This document shows, piece after piece, positions 1-21,700 of a stretch of 64,000 bases of DNA (its first letter is position 1; every line of letters begins with the position of its first letter). The DNA is from Dysidea avara (taxonomy: Eukaryota > Porifera > Demospongiae > Dictyoceratida > Dysideidae): contig NC_089274.1 in the NCBI RefSeq assembly GCF_963678975.1, positions 3,832,001 to 3,896,000 on the forward strand, given 5' to 3'. The notes beneath the pieces were generated by a model, which was not told where the DNA came from, made no database searches, and saw nothing but the letters and a program-made list of their open reading frames with translations. Position numbers and translations under genes: made by a program.

Positions 1-1278
1 GTTCCACCCCAAATGCTGAGCTATTCCACTCATCTAGACAGGCACAAAATTAAGAAAATATCAACTCACTTGTACATAACACAAACTACATGCTAATCAT
101 AAAGATAACTGGAATAATTAAACTACTACATACAGTGGAAACATGGACATCTCAAAAGATGCTTTACCAGGTCAGTTATGTGCACTATAGGTTATGTTGG
201 GACCTTCACTAAGTTTCTGGTATAGGTATCATGGCTTTTCACATTAACAGGTTCCGCTGTAACACTGTAAAAAACTTTTGAAGAAAAAACAGGAATCTCA
301 ATTGCAAATTCAATTTATTAAGCCCTCAATATTCATGATACGTTCAGTCATACTCCTAACCACCAGAGGAGATTGGACACACACTAAAACAAATTACACA
401 AAAATCAAGGAAGGCTCATCTCAGTGTAATGCAGCGAATCATCATTGTAGCGATAATGAAATTTTTGTTATTGCAATAATGTACCTCATTATCATGATAC
501 TTGACTACACATGTAAATACTAATTAGATACTGTAAATGTAATCACTGTGTCACTCATTATGCAGTTGTGCTTGCTTTATAGCTATATCTGGATGAGACA
601 AAAATTAAAAGAATTATACCTGGAATTGTAACATTGTCTCTTTTCAGGTTGGCTATATACAGAATTTTCCTATTATCACGATAATGTGATAATGAAAATT
701 TTCTCGATAACAATAATGACTTTTCACGATAATCGATTATTCATGAATTATCGCACAACACTACATCATTGTTCCGTTCATAGAATACGTACATGACAAG
801 TCTGGTGAAGTTGCATGCACCAAACCACAACTTAATAATTTCACCCAGAATTCAAGCACTTTATACAAAAAAAAGTACATTGTCTTGAAGTTTACGTGAA
901 GCACATTCTGAATATCTAACAAACCCCAGTGGACCCCATCATTTTTCAGTTTTGTATTGCGACTATTGAGGGTCACATAGGGTTGCAGGTTGGTAAAATA
1001 ATTAACAATCTGCATGTCAAATGGTAGCTTATAAGGTATGTTATGATTGTTATGCCACTCACTGCTATATGATGCAATATTTAGTGTTCCTTGTTTTGTG
1101 ATGGGCTTAATAGGTAACTTGCAAACACTTCAAAGTGTTATCTTCTACTTGCAAGGTGTTCATGTGGTGAATTTGTACTGGAAGATAGGTCAGTTGGGCC
1201 GGAGAAACAAGAGATTCAGTTGAAGAGTGGCCTAATCATTAACGTATAACCATCCCTCACAAAAGCCGTTCAACTCAC
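1..1278. other. Intron of the ceramide synthase gene, repeat-rich
   Basis: No further ceramide synthase exon was recognised here. The stretch holds a small inverted-repeat element (131-262), one end of an AGAGGAG-type element (about 363) and the interior of the same family (about 767-990). Between them is AT-rich sequence with repeated GATAATGA/TTATC blocks (about 450-760). Small open frames in this stretch look like chance. Confidence 0.5.
131..262. mobile_element. MITE-like element, ACAGTGGAAC family
   Basis: Starts ACAGTGGAAACATGGACAT and ends TTAACAGGTTCCGCTGT, so the ends are imperfect inverted repeats. The same ends bound the elements at 60850, 61271 and 62175. No coding capacity, so it is non-autonomous. 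Confidence 0.6.
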
Positions 1279-1622
1279 ATGCTTAGCAGAGGGACGTACA
1301 GTAGAGGTCTTATAGACATGCCACAGTGTGACATTATCAGTAGGAGGATCGTGTTTAGTCTTCGGAACTCCAAGATGACTACCAAACACATCAGAGAAGA
1401 ATCTAAAAATGAGTAACATAACAGTACACAACCCCTAAAGAACACTCACTTCTCTAAAGCTGCTTGTATTACTACTAGAACTAATGATATGGGAATTATC
1501 ACCAGTAGATCACCAGGTTTGGGGTATGTATGAATGCTTGTCTCTGAATGTAACTGGCTCCATGATACACCTTGAGGTAGCCAGAATTGCTCAGATGTTA
1601 TCCAACCAAAAACTTCACCCAT
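1279..1622 (-). CDS. CERS: Ceramide synthase, N-terminal part (exons 1-2; gene continues off the left edge)
   Basis: Exons read on the minus strand: 1622-1450 and 1402-1279, with GT-AG borders and consistent phase. The first exon gives MGEVFGWITSEQFWLP followed by a WSQL block, a proline-containing loop and a hydrophobic segment. This matches the N-terminus of CERS5/6-type proteins (the WFWNERFWLP...WADL pattern and first membrane helix). Ceramide synthases N-acylate sphingoid bases in the ER membrane. Exon 2 is less conserved and ends at a phase-0 donor. The Lag1p/TLC catalytic domain is not in the window, so activity cannot be judged. An upstream in-frame ATG at 1664 would add 14 residues; I prefer 1622 because family members begin at this methionine. 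The gene is divergent from SPC25, with 117 bp between start codons. Confidence 0.75.
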
Positions 1623-1739
1623 TTCTGACAACCCAACTCCCTTTAGAATTACGAATTCCCACAATCGAAATTTTTACATTAATATGATCACGTGATTATT
1701 TATCAAGGCGCGAAATTTAACACTATCGAAAATTCAAAA
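1623..1739. promoter_or_regulatory. Bidirectional promoter, ceramide synthase / SPC25
   Basis: Only 117 bp separate the two divergent start codons. The interval holds TCACGTGA (1688-1695, inside the 10-bp palindrome ATCACGTGAT), an E-box of the MYC/MITF/TFEB type. It also holds GGCGCGAAA (1707-1715), which on the minus strand reads TTTCGCGCC, an E2F-type site. E2F control is well known for mitotic genes such as SPC25. Binding here is inference. Confidence 0.55.
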
Positions 1740-4700
1740 ATGGGCATAGAAGACTTGAAGCAGGAAATATTGACCTCCGTAAATACTTGTAACAGCTTTG
1801 TTGGAAAAGAACAAGAGGTGTTACAGAACTTTATCACTGCACTAAATACAGGCCAGGGTAAGTAAGCTTTTTTTTTTTTTTTTTTTTAATTTAAACAGGG
1901 AAACAGCATCAGCAAAAGCTGTTTTTCAGCTGTGCCCTGAACAAGCATACGAAACAATATAGGTACATATATACACACAATTAACTAAATATGACTTAAA
2001 TAAGCTAGCTTAAAGCTATTTAATGAGTTCATCTCGGTGATTGAGGTAGGCAGGCTGTTCCATATAGTTGTGCCACGATAATATAGACTTCGTTTGCCAT
2101 AGTTTAATCGCACAGCAGGTACATACAAATGATAGACATTGCGCCCTGCATGACCTGTGACGGATAAAGCAGACCTGAATGTGGAAAGTAAGTAGGAGGG
2201 TGATAGCATTTTTAAGATCTTGTATACTTGTATGGCAGTATGAAATCTGTGACGTTCAACTAAAGTAAGATTAAATGCAGAAGATCTGGCAGAGTCATAT
2301 GATGAAAACCGTGAATGAAGTCTCTTAAGATGGCCAACATTAGTAGGTACCCATACAACATCACAATAGTCAATTATAGGTAAAACATGGGCCTGATATA
2401 ATAATTTCATCACAGTAGGAGTGAGTGGCTTAAGGCGATTAATTGAATATAATTTGCCACGAACCCTCCGTAAAACATACTCCACATGTTGGTGCCAAGT
2501 TAAATGTTGGTCAATGTAAACTCCTAAATGTCGCACAGTAGAAACCTGTTGTAGTGGTAAACTGTCAAGTGATAGGTGTAGGGTTTTCCCAGAAATACGC
2601 TCTCGGGTCCCAATGAGCATAGGCGAGGACTTTGGAACACTCAGTTTCAACTTGTTGGCAACCAAGCTTAAGGTACCACCCAACAGAAATATCGCAATGA
2701 CTTTGATATTAATATTATGTGCGTATATGTTGATTTGTAGCTTCTAAGAAAGTTGAAGATGTGAAAGAGGAACTAGGGCAACTCGCAACAGTTGGTAAAT
2801 ATGGTGGCTAACATTTGTAGGACTCTACATAATACGTGTATTCCTTCACAGAGAGTGAACGAGTTAGTGCAGTGAAGAACGAGGACATGTTGAAGCTGTA
2901 CAAACAAGCTGTTGGCATGGAGATCAGAATAACAAGTGGTGAGTGTAAATGATTGTACGATGGTACCTGTTGAAGGCCACTCCAAATAGATTTTAATAAT
3001 TCTCTGTGCCCTGTCCACACATCTGTTTACTGTCAGCACTAAAATGTTTCATCCTTCTGTATTCCAGTTTTTCCTGCATACTATACAATAGACTGTCAAC
3101 TCACATGTCAGTGTGTTATATAAAGTTGGCACAAATTCACTTTCATGTATGATTCCTGGCATTCCTGCACCTTTGATAATGAAATTACACTTTTGTGCAG
3201 TTTGTGTGGTCGTGCTCAGGTAAATAATGTCTTGAAAAGCTGTAATGGAATGACTGGCTCCTACATGCAATGAGAGTACTCCTTGGTACATACAGTAAAT
3301 TACCTGAACACATACCCTAGTGATGATGCCTCATTCAGGGGTCACATGCCATACTTAATTCATAAGAAAAATTATATGAAACTTGTTCTGTAAGTTCTAA
3401 CATAAGTGCAGTTTCTTTATTATTTGGTGACAGCTAGCTGCAAGGAAGAAAACATTAGCTGTGCGGCCTGGACCTAAGGAGCTATATATATATACATGGT
3501 GACCTTTATACATATTTAGTAGCTCTACATCATAGCACTAGACTCTAGCCACATGCTATTAAATTGTGACTGGATATTCAGTTGGATGAATGTATAAAAT
3601 GTTTCCAGTGTGACAGTAGTTCACTGCACCTGCTGTATAGTTTATGAATGCAATTATGTGGCACGGTAAACTACTCATGGTTGGTGATTGTATTAAGGAG
3701 GTTCCAGATACAATGAACAGTGCTAACTATATTGAGGGGCAATACCACTAGTTAGCCTGTTCCTTGTATCCTCCACCTCCTCATACAATCCATCCTCCTC
3801 TTACGGACTTTATCCTCGAGGAATCTGTGAATTACTTAGTTATGGTGAACTCCTCCGATATCGGTATTGGTGTTTTTAGCAGATATGAGCAGATATTACA
3901 TCCTCCTCTTACGGACTTTATCCTCGAGGAATCTGTGAATTACTTAGTTATGGTGAACTCCATTAGAGGTGCTCCGATATCGGTATTGGTGTTTTTAGCA
4001 GATATGAGCAGATATTACACATATATACTATAATTGTCCAAGATGTCTTGTGGTGCACAATGGGTAAAGCAAAAGTTCAAGTTGCAAGTTTTTGTGGCCA
4101 GGGTTCAAATCCTGAGTTGTGGTCACACTTTTTCTTCTTTACACACCTTTTTATCACTACCTTTTCCACAAAATTTTTTCTTTACATAGGTTTTAGTGAC
4201 CACTTTTAACCTATTTGCCACATTTTTTAACATTTATTGTAGTGTCCCTTTTATGGTTAGGTATTGGTATTGGAATCAGTATTTTTGTAGCCAATGTATC
4301 GGTTATCAGTTTGTTGAAAAATTTCCACATCGGTGCACCTCTAAACTCCATTTATGCATACTTCCTTAAAGAAAACAATTGCAGTGTATATATCTGTGAC
4401 AGAGCTTATCTTTATGCTGCAGTGATATTAGGGTTGAGTAGTATAGTCAAATATCTGTAGCTTGGTAGTTGAGATACAAGTTGTGTGTTAGATATAGTTT
4501 GTTTACCATTCATTAGCTGGTGGGATGAAGATAGTATTTATCAACTTGGACCCTTCAGACCCAGACAGGATCTTCTATATCATAATAGATGTAGTTGATA
4601 ATAAAGTGTGGAACAGTAAGTGAATGTGTGTGCAGTGTGTGTGTGGTGTAGCGTGTGTCGCTCTGTCAAAAATATGTGTGTTCTCTTGGAGTGCTTTATG

Positions 4701-7210
4701 GTTGTTAGTTGGGCGTATGTTTTTTTGGTACGGCCACTTTTGGCTGTGAACTAAAAATGACCTTCATAATGAGGTGACCCTATTAGTAAGGCTATTAAGT
4801 TATGTTGGACCTGCCACTGTACATGTAACAAGGTGGATTTATTAATGCTGTTTTCCATATAGTGGCAAACCGCCTGCTTGCAATACTATCACTGGGAAAT
4901 AATATAACTCACCAGTATCACAGCAACTATATGCCGGGACTTTCTGGCATTGTAGGCAAGACAATTTGTAAATGGTAACAAACTCCACAGGCAAACACCA
5001 GTGATGTTCAACACAAAGAAAAGATGATGGCAATACATATACTAAAACACCTGTAATATACCATATTGTAACAAATGAAGGCATACCTTTGCTGCCATGT
5101 TGTTTCCAAGGTTTGTTATTATTTACTCTTGGTTAAACTAATAAAATATGGGAAAATACAAACGTACAATTCAATCCATCTCAACTAATTGTCATACACC
5201 ACAAAGGCTAGTTGGCATGTGGCGATTATGCTGGCATTATTTTGAGCATAATAGGTATGTGTGGGAATCAGGAATTATGCTAGCAGTTTGAAGCAATTAT
5301 AAAGCTTGAACAGCAGGAAATTACACAATTCCATTAAATAGATTGCAATACTCTAATAGAGCAGTCCGAAACTCTAATAGAACAGTCACCGAATATTACT
5401 ACTCTAATAAAGCAGTCACTTAGTAATGATATAGCAACCAGATAAAGGACTATTTGAAGTTAAAACATCAATTAAATGGTATAATATAAACATCATTGGA
5501 CAAAGATGGTGGCATAATTTTGGGAATAATGGGCATTTCTCAAAAGCATAATAGGTGGCTTTTTTAGCACTGCTCAAAAGCATAATGCTCAATTTTTGGA
5601 GCATAATAGCCTCATGTCTAGTTGTAGGCTACTGCAAATGGTAGTGTGCACTCCAACTCAGGAAATACACAGGTGGCTTTTGCTCTTATACCAGCCTTTA
5701 TAAGTACATCTTTAGCTATGTTTAGAACCTACTTGACATGGTCACTATAATGAGGTGGTCTTATTAAAGAATTTGTCACAAAGTGAGCTTAAAACACAAT
5801 AATCTAGATATATCAGATATTGTAAGGATCATTGTGATGAAGATAAACACAGTTAGTATATATAGAAGATCAAGTTACTCTAATATAGCAACCATTAATA
5901 CGGTTATTTGACTACTCTATTAGAGTATTGATTTTGCGCTTGCTTCTCTACTACTACATCAAATGCTATTAAAAGTACATGATTGACTATTATAACGTCA
6001 CTCCCAGGAATCAGTACCACTCCACAAGAGAGATTCTGCTTCTCCCTCCAGTTCAGTTTGGTAACATGACTAATTACAAAACTAGGACTGTTCCTTATTT
6101 TGCCAACACAATCAGGTGTAATTTAACATTAAATTTACGCAAAGATTTTTTCGATACGAAGCCACTCATTTGTGGAATTCCTTGCCATCTGATATTAAAG
6201 AACTTCATTCATTTAGAGATTGTCATGGCTGTGCGAAAAGCCATTTTTGTCAACTATGTAATTCAGTGTTATTTGTGTACTTGTATGTGTGGGTGGTGTA
6301 ATGTATGCTATTGTCTTGCTTTGTGTTTATCTTGTTTATTGTTGTATGCTTACACTGTAGTTAGTTGTTGTTTTTGTATCACTCCAACAAGGAGAAACAG
6401 CATTGTGCCGATTGTTGTGAGTATAAAATAATAAATCAAATCGAATAATTTTGGGAATAACAGGTGGAAATAAAGAGAATTGCTAGAGAGAATAATTGGG
6501 AAATTTAAAACCACAGTCAGTAGCAAAACACACTTTATAACAAGTTGGGAAATTGCTATTGCATGAATTTTCAAGGAAGATCGATAGTTTGATAGGTACT
6601 TTTAAAATGGAACTATCTATACACCAATGATATTTTACTTGCAGTTTTTCACATTCCTTTTTAATCTAGAGTTAATTCATTGTTTACTGTTTGGCCTATC
6701 TAATATTTTGTTTGGGTTGTAACTGTGTGCAAATATCTTTGCCATCAGTATCAACAGAATTACTGTAAGTGAGGAGATAGTACCTGGCTTCTGTGTCTTG
6801 ACTGTTGCTATGGCTTTCCACAATGGACACTGGGCCAAGAATTTTGCTACATACACAAAAGAAGTTTTCCTCTCAAACCTTTTGGGATCGAATTAGGTTT
6901 CTTAAGACTTTAATTCAGAGAGTTATGTTTCGCTGTATTGAACAATAACTTTTTCCTGAAACCTGGTTCTACTGCGTCAGTAAAAATCTCTGAATGTGTC
7001 TTGCAAAGAGTCATCTGTCTAAAATACAGCAATGTGACTAGATCTAAACAGTTTTTGTATAACTTTTTTTTTCTTCCCTCAATAGTTTATGATTGCAACC
7101 CTCATGTGTCTGGACTGGAAAGACTACTAGAAGACCTCAATTCCACTGGGAATCTGTCACTGTTCTGCAAACAGTTACGTAAAAAATTTCAAGAGATTGT
7201 TCGTACCTAG
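1740..7210 (+). CDS. SPC25: Kinetochore protein SPC25 (NDC80 complex)
   Basis: Exons 1740-1857, 2741-2794, 2852-2938, 4517-4615 and 7086-7210, all GT-AG, joined in one frame to about 160 residues. The C-terminus carries the Spc25 globular signature. LYKQAVGMEIRI is followed by FINLDPSDPDRIFYI, matching the human LEIRK...FTNIDPKNPESPF block. A final helix ends SLFCKQLRKKFQEIV, matching the human FLANVRKAF end. Spc25 pairs with Spc24 to dock the NDC80 complex on the inner kinetochore. The N-terminal coiled coil is short: human SPC25 has 224 residues, so about 60 are unaccounted for. All four introns are phase 1, so a missed phase-1 exon in intron 1, 2 or 3 would not disturb the frame. Intron 1 carries a LINE fragment; intron 3 carries a tandem duplication and a SINE-like unit. 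Convergent with the NOSTRIN-like gene; stop codons are 133 bp apart. Confidence 0.82.
1868..2690 (-). mobile_element. 5'-truncated LINE (jockey/CR1-like), reverse transcriptase C-terminus
   Basis: An open frame at 2683-1985 (minus) encodes a non-LTR reverse transcriptase C-terminal region: a thumb-like segment with LGVYIDQHLTWHQHVEYVL, then an IIDYCDVVW block, then TIWNSLPTSITEMNSLNSFK near the end. The run of about 20 T at 1868-1887 is the element's poly-A tail on the minus strand. The catalytic reverse transcriptase core and endonuclease are absent, as expected of a 5'-truncated insertion. It lies antisense in SPC25 intron 1. The frame is intact over 230 codons, so the insertion is fairly recent. 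I could not define target-site duplications. Confidence 0.75.
3791..4018. repeat. Tandem duplication, two units of about 110 bp
   Basis: Unit 1 (3791-3898) and unit 2 (3899-4018) both begin CATCCTCCTCTTACGGACTT and end GAGCAGATATTA. They are near-identical apart from about 12 extra bases in unit 2 (around 3961-3974). The high identity implies a recent event. It lies in SPC25 intron 3 and an open frame runs through it, but no family is recognisable. Confidence 0.85.
4040..4136 (+). repeat. tRNA-derived SINE-like unit
   Basis: TGGTGCACAATGGGTAAAGC (4050-4069) resembles a pol III A box, and GGTTCAAATCC (4102-4112) is a good B box, about 50 bp downstream as in tRNA-derived SINEs. A pyrimidine-rich tail follows. 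I could not draw an intact cloverleaf, so it is not called a tRNA gene. Confidence 0.5.
5350..5420. repeat. Three clustered copies of the ACTCTAATAGAGCAGTCAC motif
   Basis: Copies at 5350-5367, 5371-5390 and 5401-5420 differ by only a few bases. The same 20-mer recurs throughout the non-coding parts of the window, for example at 22580, 23769, 32288, 49466 and 51226. Confidence 0.75.
5979..6445 (+). mobile_element. LINE 3' fragment (CR1/jockey-like C-terminus and tail)
   Basis: A decayed stretch reads HLWNSLPSDIKELHSFRD at about 6156-6210, the same WNSLP..I...SFK signature that ends the LINE at 1985. It finishes with an AATAATAAATCAAAT-type tail at about 6427-6445. Orientation is plus. Only the last part of the open reading frame and the 3' untranslated region are present, and the frame is broken. 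Confidence 0.6.
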
Positions 7211-7343
7211 GTAATTGTTACCTACAGTAGTTAATTGTATATACACACATATTTTTTTATAATTAAAAAAAATAACTTATCCACTATAACAAAAATATAA
7301 CAAACTTTTTCAAAAATAAAAAAGAAATATATACACACAATGT

Positions 7344-18542
<11,199 letters not shown>

Positions 18543-18713
18543 ACTTGTAGCTAAAAGATTGACTGGAGTTCACTATACAACACTAAATACTTTACAATAA
18601 ATAAAACACTTCTATCATTACCTGATTTTTTATTTTTTAATAGATCACATGCATGAATTAATATAACAGATTGTTTGTATTCTAATAATTTCCTGCAGAG
18701 ATTTATTTTGGAT
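18543..18713. promoter_or_regulatory. Bidirectional promoter region, NOSTRIN / MIOS
   Basis: 171 bp lie between the divergent start codons of two well-supported genes, so transcription of both must start in or near this interval. It is AT-rich. I see no TATA box in a convincing position and no recognisable factor site. Confidence 0.5.
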
Positions 18714-21700
18714 ATGTCATCCGTCCGCCAGTCCAGATGTCAGGTCTATTGGTCACCACATGACGAAAGGATATTCGCACGAGTAGCGACAGAGCTAAAA
18801 CTCTATATTGTGGACGATGTATGAATCACGCTTCACAATGAATTGCTCTACGTGTGCTCATTTTGCAGGTTGAAGACTTCGACCATTTGACACATATTTC
18901 ACCATGTAAGACCAGTAGTGTTGTTCTATTTAAACAGCTCCTAATTTTGTGCTAATGTTTTGCAGCTCTTCAACTATCAAGCCATTGTTATGCCAAGCAG
19001 ATCTGTACTGTTCCGGAAGAGGACGCATATGCTGCGTTGAAAGTAATGTCTTAGTTTAATTGTTTGTTGTGTGTAACTCAATTTTGTTGTTTCAGTGTGT
19101 GTCCTGGCAGAACCAGCCAGACTACCCATATTCTTTTGCGATTGGTTACAACAATGGACGAGTTGCTTTGAAAAGGTTTGAACCATGTGTGTGGGTTACA
19201 TGTGATGTCACAAGTGATGTGTGGCGTTCATGTGAAACATGTACTTTTGTATAGGAAAATTGTGATTGCTGTTTTAGAATAACTAGTTGCCAATGCTGTG
19301 GTCAGCTATGAACGTGCGGGGTGAGAGCATAACTGGTCTTGCATGGTGAATAGACTATTGTGTCTCCCACAAACAGACTTGCCAATGAGTTAGGGGTATA
19401 CCAGCTTGTCAACGATGTTGAGACCTATGTCATATACCAGAAACTCTCCTTCTGTAGTATTGTTAGTATGTTATGGTAAACACTGTAGTGGTCCACTGTG
19501 GCAACAGCCTTATGTATTATGGATATGGGGTTTTGCTACATGTTCTGGTTAAGTGTACGTAATGCAGTCTTTGAACCTCTAGTACTATTGTGGAAACTTT
19601 TCTTCAAAATTGTGTTGAGGCAGGGTATCTTTAAATATCAACAGGGTCTGTCTATTCACCAAAATGGTTTCATTACAAGTTACACAGCAACCCCAACATT
19701 GCTAAGTGAGATAAGGACAGTTGGGAATTTGCTCCCCAATTGATACATCCCCATTATACAGCTAGGTACTATAGACTGGAGCAAGGTGAGTCAAGTTTTC
19801 TTGCTCAAGGAACAACAGCAACTGGGAATCATGGAGCATCGCAGACACACACACATACACACAATAGAATACTCAAGTCTATACCTTACAAACTCATATT
19901 AGAGTAAAACAAATGGAGTGCTGATATAAGCCTTCATTACTGTATACAATGAACCATACCAAAGTCAATGAGATGCCTTAGTATGGGTCTAGACATCTAT
20001 ACACATTTCTACAACTCTTATAGTTTTAAAAAGAGTGGCAGTCATTAGTAGACAGCATGCACAGAGAATTTGCTAAAGTGTTTGTGTTATGAATACTGAA
20101 TGGTATTTCAGAGTGTTAATGACGCACACATACACATGCTTTTACTATATATAGCACCTCCATAGTAACACGAAGATCAATGTGTTCCTCTCTGGTAGGA
20201 AATACACTGTTATGTCTTGTGTCCCAAGGCATCCATTGTCAAGACTGACCAATATTTAAGACATTATTCATTTGTATTTAGGTTCACTGTTGATGAAATG
20301 GGTACTGTTAGCTTCACACCTCTCCAAGCACAGGCTCTAAGTGAGTATTCTAATGTAGAGGTACACCGATATGGAAATTCACCAATATATTGATAACTGG
20401 TATAACCTTCAAAATTACCAATTCCAGTACTGATATTTTTTAGTGTTAGGCTAAAAGGATAGTTGCCAAAACCAAGAGTAAATAATAGTGAAGGAACTCT
20501 TTTTTTTGTAAAAAGAGAAAGAAAGGTGCAATGAAAAGGTCTGAGCAAAGAAAAAAAAGTAGTTTAACTTGGCCACTGTAAAAGAGTTAGCCCTTTATGC
20601 TCTACCCAAGATCAAGCATAAAATCATCTGAGCCATTATAGTACTTAAGTACTAAAAAGTTTACTGATATCGCAATATTGGTACTGATACTGATATTTAT
20701 GTTGGTGTATCTCTTCCCTAATAGCTTAGTAAACTTATTAGTAATATTTTAGATCCTCGTGGGCAAGCCAGAAGTTGCACAGACATTGCATGGAACACGT
20801 TCAATCCTGACATTGTAAGGAAAATCTTCTATGAATAAAGATTATTTGTTTGAGTTAGCTTGCAGTTGGATTGGAAAGGTCAAAAAATGAAAGTACCTTT
20901 CTAGTCCTTGATACGACTGTTGCATGCGATCCGGTTCTTGCCGAGAGACATCGTCAAATATCTTCCCTGCCAAAAGGAATTGCAGATGCTCCTTTGCAAA
21001 TGGAAAGCAAAGTCATATTTGACCCAGTTTGTATGGATACTACATGTTCGTTGGCATGGGTACCAGGTACTTTACACATTGCCACTGGACTTAACTCTAA
21101 AACTATTAAAATTTATGATTTAAAAGGTAAAAGTTTGGTTTCTGGTGTTGTCATTAACATAATTCTCTCCCAGATGATTTAGCAAAGTCTCGTCCCCAGA
21201 TGATGGCTAACCATAAAGCAGTACACTGCTTGTCGTTTGACCCCAAGTTACACTATCGACTTGTCTCATGTGCTGAGGTGTGGAAGTGTCATTTAATGTA
21301 TAATGTAACTTGTTATCTTCACTACAGAATATGGTGTGTTTGTGGGACACCCGTAACTTCAGTAAACCTGTATCCTGTTGAAATGACACCACGCACACAC
21401 TATATTCACTCACACATACAAAGATGCACATCCTTGACTGAGGTTAAAGGCATTCACATGTACCCTCAAACCCAATGTAGTTATCAACCAAATAAAGTGG
21501 TCCCCAGTCAGGTGATGATGTAATCATTATAGTGATGTAATGTGATGTCATGATTATATGTAGTCCTAATTGTTTGGGTATTCTGACCAGTGAGAGTCCC
21601 TTCCTTTACCTGATGGACATCCCATTTGCTGCAGCAGGTGTGTAGTGTGTGTGTGTGTGCGTGCGTGGGTGGGTGTGCGTGTGTGTGTGACTAGTCCTGC

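Larger units (their letters stand above)
4616..7085. other. SPC25 intron 4, repeat debris
   Basis: 2.5 kb without a recognised exon. It contains three close copies of the ACTCTAATAGAGCAGTCAC motif (5350-5420), repeated GCATAAT blocks around 5220-5620, two more motif copies near 5876 and 5912, and a LINE tail (5979-6445). Confidence 0.6.

Noticed and set aside
4040-4136. Functional tRNA gene
   Set aside because: A and B boxes are visible but no intact cloverleaf or anticodon loop could be drawn.
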